From Sphingobacterium sp. UBA1575 (GTDB lineage: Bacteria; Bacteroidota; Bacteroidia; Sphingobacteriales; Sphingobacteriaceae), in the NCBI GenBank assembly GCA_002322865.1, contig DCOH01000007.1, forward strand, positions 27,733 to 40,147: 12,415 nt of DNA, given 5' to 3'. The notes beneath the pieces were generated by a model. It ran no database searches and was not told the origin of the DNA. It saw nothing but the letters and a program-made list of their open reading frames with translations. This document shows positions 1 through 6,096 of the stretch, piece after piece. Made by a program: the position numbers and the translations under genes. Each line of letters opens with the position of its first letter. Position 1 is the first letter of the stretch.

Positions 1-56
1 AGGTACGAAGCAATCTTTACATTAGTCGAAAGATTGCTTCGTGCCTCGCAATGACG
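1..56 (-). repeat. Palindromic intergenic repeat, copy A (hairpin plus CGTCATTGCG box)
   Basis: Arms acgaagcaatcttt (5-18) and aaagattgcttcgt (29-42) are perfect 14-base reverse complements around a 10-base loop (19-28). Pairing resumes outside one T/G mismatch as agg (1-3) with cct (44-46). Next to it lies cgcaatgacg (47-56), the reverse complement of the box CGTCATTGCG. The same box-plus-hairpin module recurs in the opposite orientation at 12364-12415. On the minus strand the order is acs stop, boxes, hairpin, so this copy sits in the 3' untranslated region of acs. There is no U-tract, so it is not a classical intrinsic terminator. It could stabilise or stop the acs transcript, or be a non-autonomous REP/MITE-like sequence. 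I recall similar motifs scattered in other genomes but assign no named family. Confidence 0.85.
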
Positions 57-113
57 GGGGGGAAAACCGCCATGACGGGGAAATCCGCAATGACGGAGAA
101 ATCCGCAATAAGG
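47..113 (-). repeat. Array of CGTCATTGCG boxes between the hairpin and acs
   Basis: Four versions of one 10-base box lie in a row, written on the plus strand: cgcaatgacg (47-56), cgccatgacg (68-77), cgcaatgacg (86-95) and the degenerate cgcaataagg (104-113). They start 21, 18 and 18 bases apart. The intervals are also alike: 72-89 and 90-107 are an 18-base tandem repeat (atgacggggaaatccgca and atgacggagaaatccgca). The box is the same one that abuts the hairpin at both ends of the window, so the array appears to be local amplification of part of the repeat. All of it is downstream of the acs stop. A short open frame crosses it but has no coding character. Confidence 0.8.
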
Positions 114-124
114 TTAAATGTCCT

Positions 125-2038
125 TTATTTCATCTCCTTGGAGCCTTCAATAATTGCTTCCACCACAGTAGGATCCTGCAAAGTTGAAGTATCGCCTAAA
201 GATTCCAATTCACCTTCTGCGATTTTTCTCAAAATCCTACGCATAATCTTACCAGATCTTGTCTTAGGCAATTCAGTCACAAACTGAATAATATCAGGCT
301 TAGCGATTGCACCAATAATCCTTGTTACCGTCTGTAAAATATCCTGACGTGTTTTTTCAGCATCAATATGGTGATTCGCTATCACATAAGCATAGATGCC
401 CTGTCCTTTAACAGGATGCGGATAACCAACAATAGCTGACTCCACCACATCTGCGTGCATATTGATCGCATTTTCCACCTCTGCAGTTCCGATACGGTGT
501 CCAGAGACGTTCAATACATCATCTACACGGCCAGTAATACGGTAATAGCCTTCCGGACTTCTATAACAACCATCACCTGTAAAATACATATCCTCATAGG
601 TAGAGAAATATGTCTGTCTACAACGTTCATGGTCGCCCCAAGTTGTACGCAGCATGCCTGGCCAAGGGAATTTGATACAAAGATTTCCAGAAACATCGTT
701 TCCTTCAATCTCTTCTCCGTTCTCATCCATCAAACACGGTTGAACGCCTGGCAATGGCAACATGGCATATCCCGGAATCTCCGGTGTAATACCCGCAATC
801 GGCGTAATCAAATGGCCACCATTTTCTGTCTGCCACCAGGTATCCACAATCGGGCAATTTCCTTTTCCCACTTTATCGTGGTACCAATTCCAAGCTTCCT
901 CATTGATTGGCTCACCTACTGTACCCAACACTCTTAAAGAAGAAAGGTCCTTATTCTCCACATATTCATCTCCAAAAGCCATCAACGAACGGATCGCCGT
1001 AGGAGCGGTGTATAAAATGTTGACTTTGTATTTTTCTACAATATCCCAGAAACGGCTAGCATCTGGATAAGTTGGAATCCCCTCAAACATCAAAGAAGTA
1101 GCTCCCTGCGATAATGGCCCATATACGATGTAACTATGGCCAGTAATCCAACCGATATCGGCTGTACAGAAATATACTTCTCCAGGTTGGTATTGGAAAG
1201 TATTGGCGAAGGTATATCCGGTATAGACCATATAACCTGCCGTACTGTGCACTACACCTTTTGGTTTTCCGGTCGAACCGGAAGTATATAGGATAAACAA
1301 GGTATCCTCGGCATCCATTTCTTCCGCAGGGCAAGCCGGATTTCCTTGAGTCTCCACTTTCTTGATCTCATCTTCCCACCATACATCACGACCTTTGATC
1401 ATGGAAATAGGCGTGCGCGTACGGGTCAGAACAATTACTTTCTCTACCGATTTACATTGCATCAAGGCATCATCAACAATGGTTTTCAGTTCCAGGATTT
1501 TCTTTCCACGGAAACCACCATCCGAAGTGATCACTAATTTACATTCCGCATCATTGATCCTATCTGCAATGGACTGCGCAGAGAAACCACCAAAAACCAC
1601 TGAGTGGATGGCGCCTATTCGAGCACAGGCAAGAACAGCAATCACCAATTCAGGAACCATCGGTAAGTAGATACAAACCCGGTCGCCTTTGCGGATGTTA
1701 TTGTTCTTTAGTACATTGGAGAATTGTTCTACCTTCTGTAATAATTGTTTATAGGAAAGCACACGATGCGCCTCTTGTGGATCATTTGGCTCCCAAATAA
1801 TAGCAGGCTTATCGCCCAACTGATAAATATGACGGTCTAAACAGTTTTCGGTAATGTTCAGCTTACCTCCTTCAAACCACTTAATATTCGGCTCCTTGAA
1901 ATTCCAGTTTAATACATTGGTCCATTTTCTTTTCCAAAAGAAATTCTCCGCAATGCCTCCCCAGAATTGCTCCGGATTTTCTACACTCTCTTTGTAAGCT
2001 TTTTGATACTCCTCAAAAGATTTAATTTGAAAACTCAT
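125..2038 (-). CDS. acs: Acetyl-CoA synthetase (AMP-forming), EC 6.2.1.1
   Basis: It activates acetate with ATP through acetyl-AMP to acetyl-CoA in the cytoplasm, feeding the TCA cycle, lipid synthesis and protein acetylation. The 637 residues match the usual length of bacterial Acs. Visible signatures of the ANL superfamily, in order: phosphate-binding loop YTSGSTGKPKGV (251-262); VDTWWQTENGG (398-408), whose second Trp (about W402) corresponds to the residue that limits the acyl pocket to acetate; YFTGDG (485-490); hinge TGRVDD (502-507); and PKTRSGK (591-597), with K597 the lysine that is reversibly acetylated in characterised Acs proteins. The start MSFQIKSFEEY gives a normal family N-terminus. 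The gene is monocistronic here: the upstream neighbour at 2221 is divergent, and the 3' side holds the palindromic repeat. I saw no clear -7 promoter element in 2039-2187. Identification is very secure. Confidence 0.97.
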   Translation of the reverse strand: MSFQIKSFEEYQKAYKESVENPEQFWGGIAENFFWKRKWTNVLNWNFKEPNIKWFEGGKLNITENCLDRHIYQLGDKPAIIWEPNDPQEAHRVLSYKQLLQKVEQFSNVLKNNNIRKGDRVCIYLPMVPELVIAVLACARIGAIHSVVFGGFSAQSIADRINDAECKLVITSDGGFRGKKILELKTIVDDALMQCKSVEKVIVLTRTRTPISMIKGRDVWWEDEIKKVETQGNPACPAEEMDAEDTLFILYTSGSTGKPKGVVHSTAGYMVYTGYTFANTFQYQPGEVYFCTADIGWITGHSYIVYGPLSQGATSLMFEGIPTYPDASRFWDIVEKYKVNILYTAPTAIRSLMAFGDEYVENKDLSSLRVLGTVGEPINEEAWNWYHDKVGKGNCPIVDTWWQTENGGHLITPIAGITPEIPGYAMLPLPGVQPCLMDENGEEIEGNDVSGNLCIKFPWPGMLRTTWGDHERCRQTYFSTYEDMYFTGDGCYRSPEGYYRITGRVDDVLNVSGHRIGTAEVENAINMHADVVESAIVGYPHPVKGQGIYAYVIANHHIDAEKTRQDILQTVTRIIGAIAKPDIIQFVTELPKTRSGKIMRRILRKIAEGELESLGDTSTLQDPTVVEAIIEGSKEMK

Positions 2039-2220
2039 CTTTCTAAAATAAAATTATAGGTCTACATGTTTATTTGCTAGGGAAATTATTTAATTCGGTC
2101 AATTAGTTATTAGATGCCGTTAAATAGCCTCCCAGCAGAGCTAATTTAATTTTTTTTAATATGTTTTACTAATTTTTCCTGTCTTGATTGAATAAATTGC
2201 ATTTTTGTTTAGGTTTTATT

Positions 2221-3096
2221 GTGGAAGTTTTAAAGAGGATATATTATTTTTTGGTGCATACCAACCTGCTCATTGCTTTGGCTGCAATAGCCCAATGTGC
2301 ATTGACTTACATGATCCTCCAACTACCGATCAATCCTGCCATCTTAATTGTTGAGGGAACAACCACCTTATTGTTATACAATTTGAGCTTGTATCTCTCT
2401 TTACCCCGAGAAACCGAAAAATCACCTTATGTACGAACGCGCTGGATAGGCAGGAATATGCCTGTTTTTTGGGGATTGAGTTTATTGGCTTTTATTATTT
2501 GTCTGTTTGCCTTATGGCAATTGCATCTTATCACTTGGGTGTTTCTTGGCGTCATCGGGTTAATCAGCATTGCTTACGCTGTTCCGCTCGTCAAATTCAA
2601 AGGTAAAAGACTTGGGTTGAGGCAGGTTCCAGGTTTGAAGGTGTTCTATATAGCGGTAATATGGTCGCTGAGCAGCGTGGGATTACCGGTCTTGGAATTA
2701 TATGCAAATGGTGAGTCGATCGATTGGTATATGGCCAATTACCTGGGCATCGTTAAGATTCTATTCCTACTCCTATGTACCTTGCCCTTTGATATCAGAG
2801 ATTATGAACAGGATGTACAATATAACCTGAAAACCCTGCCGATTCTGTTGGGAAAAAAGAAAGCGGTAGGTTTATCTTACGCTATGGGTGTGATCCATAT
2901 CCTATTGATTTCTCTTTCACCCTATTCAGATCCTGCTAAAACGGGAATGGTTTTAACCAGTTTGCTTGTACTGTTGCTATTTAAAGCCCTTATTTTCACA
3001 ACAAAAAAACATTACCACCATGTTTACCTATTGGATTTAGCTTTGATTGTACAATGGTTGATTGTATGGATATGCTTATCGTGGAGGATTTCCTAA
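2221..3096 (+). CDS. UbiA-like polytopic membrane protein (divergent prenyltransferase homologue)
   Basis: A very hydrophobic protein with about eight or nine likely membrane segments. UbiA-family enzymes move prenyl groups onto aromatic acceptors inside the membrane, using two Asp-rich motifs. Counting from GTG at 2221 (291 residues), the second motif is present: FDIRDYEQD (190-198) followed by KTLPILLGKKKA (204-215). AYAVPLVKFKGKRLG (118-132) also resembles the family's central loop. Where the first motif NDxxDxxxD is expected, the sequence is YNLSLYLSLPRE (53-64), with no aspartate. Catalysis is therefore doubtful, and the substrate cannot be named. The start is uncertain. In-frame TTG (2188, 2197) and GTG (2221) are available, with no ATG before about residue 31. 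I prefer GTG 2221 because it gives a short charged N-terminus and has an AGG upstream. The gene is divergent from acs and convergent with the dehydrogenase at 3138. Confidence 0.8.
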   Translation: MEVLKRIYYFLVHTNLLIALAAIAQCALTYMILQLPINPAILIVEGTTTLLLYNLSLYLSLPRETEKSPYVRTRWIGRNMPVFWGLSLLAFIICLFALWQLHLITWVFLGVIGLISIAYAVPLVKFKGKRLGLRQVPGLKVFYIAVIWSLSSVGLPVLELYANGESIDWYMANYLGIVKILFLLLCTLPFDIRDYEQDVQYNLKTLPILLGKKKAVGLSYAMGVIHILLISLSPYSDPAKTGMVLTSLLVLLLFKALIFTTKKHYHHVYLLDLALIVQWLIVWICLSWRIS

Positions 3097-3116
3097 CCTG
3101 ATTTTTTCTTTAACCT

Positions 3117-3152
3117 AATTTATCTGTTCTTTAAAATTTATCTGTTCTTTAA
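3117..3152. repeat. Perfect 18-bp tandem duplication across a stop codon
   Basis: The sequence aatttatctgttctttaa occurs twice without a gap (3117-3134 and 3135-3152). The right-hand copy contains the last codons and the TAA stop (3138-3140) of the minus-strand dehydrogenase gene. Because 18 is a multiple of three, the left-hand copy repeats Leu-Lys-Asn-Arg-stop in frame. The gene therefore has a second identical stop 18 bases downstream. The likely origin is replication slippage or a recent local duplication. Confidence 0.95.
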
Positions 3153-4067
3153 GAAACCGATAATCTTTTCGCCAAGGAAGGAGGAAAGCTTCTCATAGCT
3201 TTCAAAGGTCCAACCAGCCACATGCGGACTCAACAAAACATTGTCTCTACTGATCAAATCTGCATACCACTCCTGTTCCGCCAAAGCTGGAAATTTCTCG
3301 AAAGGGAGTACATCGAAGGCTGCTCCAAGAATCTTTCCATTGTCGAGATTCTTTAATACCGCAGGAATTTTTGCGATTCCTCCACGTGCACCCATCAAAA
3401 AGAAGATGGGTTTGCGGAAATGGAAAAGATATTCCTCATCCACCATACCTCTTGTTTCACGGGTCAATGGTATATGAAAGCTTAACACATCGGCTTGTTT
3501 TACCACTTCTTCCATGGAAACCTCCCGCGCATACTGATCCGAAAAGCCAGTTTTGTATTTATCGTAAGCAATAACATTGACCTCAAAACCGGAAAGTTTC
3601 TTCGCCATGGCCTGACCATTATTTCCATAACCGATCAATGCAACTGTCCGACCCTTGAGTTCATAACCACGGTTCTCTTCCCTTTTCCAGAAACCCGTTC
3701 TCACTTCTTTATCCCCACGATTCAAGTTATTCATCAGGCTCAACAACATCCCGATCATATGTTCGCCAACTGCATCGCGGTTTCCTTCATTAGCAGAAAA
3801 GAGGAATATACCTTTAGTAGCAGCATATTCTTCATCGATATTGTCCATCCCAGCTCCAGCTCTTCCAATAAATTCCAATCTATTCCCTAGATCGATTAAA
3901 GCCTGGTCAACCTGGAATTTTGATCGGATGATGAGTCCTGTATAGTTCCCTATTATTTTTTCTGCCTCTTCACGTTGGATATCAGGTTGATAATCATAAG
4001 TAATGTTCTCCTTCTTGAACTGGTCAAGAATAACCTCATGTAAATCATCGACAATTAATATGCTCAT
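3138..4067 (-). CDS. D-2-hydroxyacid dehydrogenase (SerA-like, without ACT domain)
   Basis: An NAD-dependent D-isomer-specific 2-hydroxyacid dehydrogenase of 309 residues. The N-terminal half carries the substrate domain with RAGAGMDNID (69-78) and NEGNRDAVGEH (93-103). The Rossmann domain has GYGNNG (146-151) followed by an acidic residue in YDK (168-170). The catalytic set is visible: Arg228 in GARGG, Glu257 in the DVLPFE segment, and His282 in SPHVAGWT. The sequence most resembles D-3-phosphoglycerate dehydrogenase of serine synthesis. It stops where the catalytic domain ends and lacks the C-terminal ACT regulatory domain of long SerA enzymes. The substrate (3-phosphoglycerate, glyoxylate, hydroxypyruvate or another) cannot be read from sequence, and no serC lies alongside. 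It begins 35 bases after the ksgA stop with no visible promoter between, so co-transcription with ksgA is likely. The 3' end lies in an 18-bp tandem duplication. Confidence 0.9.
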   Translation of the reverse strand: MSILIVDDLHEVILDQFKKENITYDYQPDIQREEAEKIIGNYTGLIIRSKFQVDQALIDLGNRLEFIGRAGAGMDNIDEEYAATKGIFLFSANEGNRDAVGEHMIGMLLSLMNNLNRGDKEVRTGFWKREENRGYELKGRTVALIGYGNNGQAMAKKLSGFEVNVIAYDKYKTGFSDQYAREVSMEEVVKQADVLSFHIPLTRETRGMVDEEYLFHFRKPIFFLMGARGGIAKIPAVLKNLDNGKILGAAFDVLPFEKFPALAEQEWYADLISRDNVLLSPHVAGWTFESYEKLSSFLGEKIIGFLKNR

Positions 4068-4102
4068 GAAAAATGGAATTAAAGTTCAGGTATTTATGTT
4101 GC

Positions 4103-4882
4103 TTAGGGTTTCTTAGCTATTTCATTGGTCAATTGAACAAAATCGTTCACATCCAATCGTTCCGCCCGAAGTTCGTAAAGGGGATTATCACTCATCTGTT
4201 CTTTTGGGATAACGCCCGAAAGGGCATTTCTTAAGGTCTTCCGTCTTTGGTTAAATCCAGCTTTCACCACACGCCAAAATAACTTCTCATCACAATCCAA
4301 GGATTCCTTATCATTCCTCACCATGCGCATCACCCCAGATAAAACCTTTGGCGGGGGATTAAAAGCACCAGCTTTTACCGTGAATAGATAGGAAACATCA
4401 TAATAAGCCTGCAAAAAGACCGATAAGATTCCGTACTCCTTATTCCCCGGCTTAGCCACACAGCGTTCTGCGACTTCCTTTTGGAACATGCCTACCATTT
4501 CCACTACGCGCTGTCTTTCTTCTAAGATCTTGAAAAGAATCTGGGAGGAAATATTGTACGGAAAATTCCCGATCACGGCCATTTTATCGCCAAAATATTG
4601 ACCAAAATCCAGGTTCAGAAAATCCCCATGGATCAATCTATTTCCTAATTCAGGGTATTTATCAGCTAAAAATTCAATGGATTCATCATCTACATCGATG
4701 AGAAAGGTTTCGTAGTTAGTGTTCTGAAGGAGAAAATCGGAGAGTACCCCCATTCCTGGACCTACTTCCAACACCTGGTTGAATCCTAAGGAAGGAGTCA
4801 AAGCATCCACGATACGTTGTGCCGCATTTTTATCATTAAGAAAATGCTGGCCTAAATGTTTCTTTGCACGAACTGAACCCAT
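4103..4882 (-). CDS. rsmA: 16S rRNA (adenine1518-N6/adenine1519-N6)-dimethyltransferase RsmA/KsgA
   Basis: It dimethylates two adjacent adenines in the 3'-terminal helix 45 of 16S rRNA, a late step and quality gate in 30S subunit assembly; loss in other bacteria confers kasugamycin resistance. The length of 259 residues is typical. Motifs in order: KKHLGQHFLND (7-17); SAM-binding EVGPGMG (39-45); acidic ribose contact DVDD (63-66); GDFLNLDF (86-93); catalytic NFPY (106-109), the NxPY-type motif of N6-adenine methyltransferases; FNPPPKVLSGVMR (174-186); and the C-terminal FNQRRKTLRNAL (210-221). It is divergent from pdxA, with an exact Bacteroidota -7 element 14 bases before the start. It probably leads an operon with the dehydrogenase downstream. 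All key residues are intact. Confidence 0.97.
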   Translation of the reverse strand: MGSVRAKKHLGQHFLNDKNAAQRIVDALTPSLGFNQVLEVGPGMGVLSDFLLQNTNYETFLIDVDDESIEFLADKYPELGNRLIHGDFLNLDFGQYFGDKMAVIGNFPYNISSQILFKILEERQRVVEMVGMFQKEVAERCVAKPGNKEYGILSVFLQAYYDVSYLFTVKAGAFNPPPKVLSGVMRMVRNDKESLDCDEKLFWRVVKAGFNQRRKTLRNALSGVIPKEQMSDNPLYELRAERLDVNDFVQLTNEIAKKP

Positions 4883-4896
4883 AAGCTTAAATTATG

Positions 4897-4904
4897 CAAA
4901 GATA
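4897..4904 (-). promoter_or_regulatory. Bacteroidota -7 promoter element for rsmA
   Basis: The minus strand reads TATCTTTG, an exact match to TAnnTTTG, ending 14 bases before the rsmA ATG. That spacing implies a very short leader of under ten bases. No TTTG-like -33 box is visible at the usual distance, so the call rests on the -7 element and its position. Confidence 0.55.
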
Positions 4905-4940
4905 CTATTTTTAAATAACCTGATTGTTTATCTTTTTTGC

Positions 4941-4948
4941 TATTTTTG
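4941..4948 (+). promoter_or_regulatory. Bacteroidota -7 promoter element for pdxA
   Basis: TATTTTTG matches TAnnTTTG exactly, 21 bases before the pdxA ATG. It is divergent from the rsmA element at 4897-4904, so the 87-base gap would hold two back-to-back promoters about 36 bases apart. A TTG at 4924-4926 is closer than the usual -33 spacing, so the upstream box is not convincing. The region is T-rich, which raises the chance of a random match. Confidence 0.45.
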
Positions 4949-4969
4949 ACTATCTAATGCGCAAAAAAG

Positions 4970-6025
4970 ATGAGTGAAAAGCTAAAAATTGGGATTTCAA
5001 TCGGCGATATTAATGGTATCGGACTAGAGGTAATTATCAAATCGTTAATGGATCCTCGTATCCTGGATTTCTTTACCCCAATTGTATACGGAAATACCAA
5101 AGTGGCTTCCTTTCATCGTAAAGCAATAGGTGTTAATGATTTCAGTTTCAACGTGATCAATGCCGCATCAGATGCCAATCCGAAGCGTCCTAATATGATC
5201 AACTGTTGGCAAGAAGATGTGAAGATATCTTTGGGCGAACAGAACGAAATCGGCGGAAAATACGCATTCATTTCCCTACAAAAAGCAGCAGAGGACTTAA
5301 AAGCCGGTGTGATCGACGCATTGGTTACTGCACCCATCAACAAACATAATATCCAACAAGAAGGATTTAATTTTCCTGGGCATACGGAATATCTTCAGGA
5401 TTTCTTCGGCGCTAAGGATGTGTTGATGTTCATGGTCAGTGAAGATCTTCGAGTGGGGGTGGTAACAGGCCATATACCGGTTAAAGAAGTTTCTGCAGCG
5501 ATTACCGAAGAATCCATTCTGCACAAATTGCGCATGATGAATGCCAGTCTGAAAGTAGATTTCTGGATCCAGAAACCAAAAATAGCCGTGTTGGGATTAA
5601 ACCCTCATGCAGGCGATGATGGACTTATCGGTACAGAGGACCAGGATATCGTAGCTCCAGCGATCAAAAAAGCATTCGATGAAGGGATATTCTGTTTCGG
5701 ACCATATCCTGCAGATGGTTTTTTTGCTGCAGATGCCTACACCAAATTTGATGCGGTCTTAGCAATGTACCACGATCAGGGATTGATTCCTTTCAAGCAT
5801 ATTGCTTCTAGAAATGGCATTAACTTTACAGCTGGTTTGCCTGTGGTAAGGACCTCTCCGGACCATGGAACGGGCTATGATATTGCGGGGAAGAACCAAG
5901 CGTCGCATACTTCCTTCCTTTCCGCGATCTTTGAGGCCGTACATATCGTGAATAGACGTCGGGAGCAAGCTGTATTGACAGAAAATCCATTGGCGTTTCG
6001 TCGTTTGAGCAAGGATAGAGACTAA
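4970..6025 (+). CDS. pdxA: 4-hydroxythreonine-4-phosphate dehydrogenase PdxA
   Basis: It oxidises 4-phosphohydroxy-L-threonine with NAD(P). The product decarboxylates to 3-amino-2-oxopropyl phosphate, which PdxJ condenses with deoxyxylulose 5-phosphate to give pyridoxine phosphate. The 351 residues are close to the normal length. Signatures: GDINGIG (12-18); TAPINK (120-125); PGHTEY (136-141); VTGHIP (165-170); LNPHAGDDG (210-218); GPYPADGFF (244-252); AMYHDQGLIPFK (265-276); and TSPDHGTGYDIAGK (295-308). His168, His213 and His268 sit where the three metal-binding histidines of characterised PdxA enzymes fall. It is divergent from rsmA and apparently monocistronic, because a hairpin with a T-run overlaps its stop codon. 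pdxJ is not in the window. The presence of pdxA implies the DXP-dependent route to vitamin B6. Confidence 0.97.
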   Translation: MSEKLKIGISIGDINGIGLEVIIKSLMDPRILDFFTPIVYGNTKVASFHRKAIGVNDFSFNVINAASDANPKRPNMINCWQEDVKISLGEQNEIGGKYAFISLQKAAEDLKAGVIDALVTAPINKHNIQQEGFNFPGHTEYLQDFFGAKDVLMFMVSEDLRVGVVTGHIPVKEVSAAITEESILHKLRMMNASLKVDFWIQKPKIAVLGLNPHAGDDGLIGTEDQDIVAPAIKKAFDEGIFCFGPYPADGFFAADAYTKFDAVLAMYHDQGLIPFKHIASRNGINFTAGLPVVRTSPDHGTGYDIAGKNQASHTSFLSAIFEAVHIVNRRREQAVLTENPLAFRRLSKDRD

Positions 6026-6039
6026 TCTATCCGTTTTTT
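6013..6039 (+). terminator. Intrinsic terminator of pdxA, with the stop codon in the loop
   Basis: GGATAGA (6013-6019) pairs perfectly with TCTATCC (6026-6032) around the six-base loop GACTAA, followed by G and six T (6034-6039). The pdxA stop TAA (6023-6025) is the last half of the loop, so the left arm is made of the final sense codons. This separates pdxA from cca. Confidence 0.75.
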
Positions 6040-6076
6040 AGTCAGGTAGCAGGTCCCTGTTATCTATAAATTTCAT

Positions 6077-6084
6077 TACTTTTG
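6077..6084 (+). promoter_or_regulatory. Bacteroidota -7 promoter element for cca
   Basis: TACTTTTG matches TAnnTTTG exactly and ends 12 bases before the ATG at 6097. It lies just after the pdxA terminator, which supports separate transcription of cca. It also argues that the in-frame TTG at 6082, which is inside this element, is not the start codon. No clear -33 box is seen. Confidence 0.55.
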
Positions 6085-6096
6085 CACTTTGTTGCT

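Noticed and set aside
5..42. Hairpin as a rho-independent terminator for acs
   Set aside because: The stem is strong but no U-tract follows on either strand, and the same module recurs at the other end, so a dispersed repeat explains it better. A termination or RNA-stabilising role is not excluded.
1..113. CRISPR-like array
   Set aside because: The units are 18-21 bases with no unique spacers of normal length, and there are no cas genes.
51..287. A 78-codon frame starting in the box array with MTGGKTAMTGKSAMTEKSA
   Set aside because: The repetitive N-terminus is just the 18-base DNA repeat read in frame, and the rest is antisense to acs.
455..937. A 160-codon plus-strand open frame opposite acs
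   Set aside because: It lies wholly within the highly conserved acs coding sequence, its translation has no recognisable domain, and it is best explained as an antisense shadow.
3495..3890. A 131-codon plus-strand open frame opposite the dehydrogenase
   Set aside because: It covers the Rossmann and substrate-binding motifs of a clear gene on the other strand; it is a shadow frame.
6082..6096. TTG start adding five residues to Cca
   Set aside because: This codon lies inside the TACTTTTG promoter element, and a good ATG follows at 6097.
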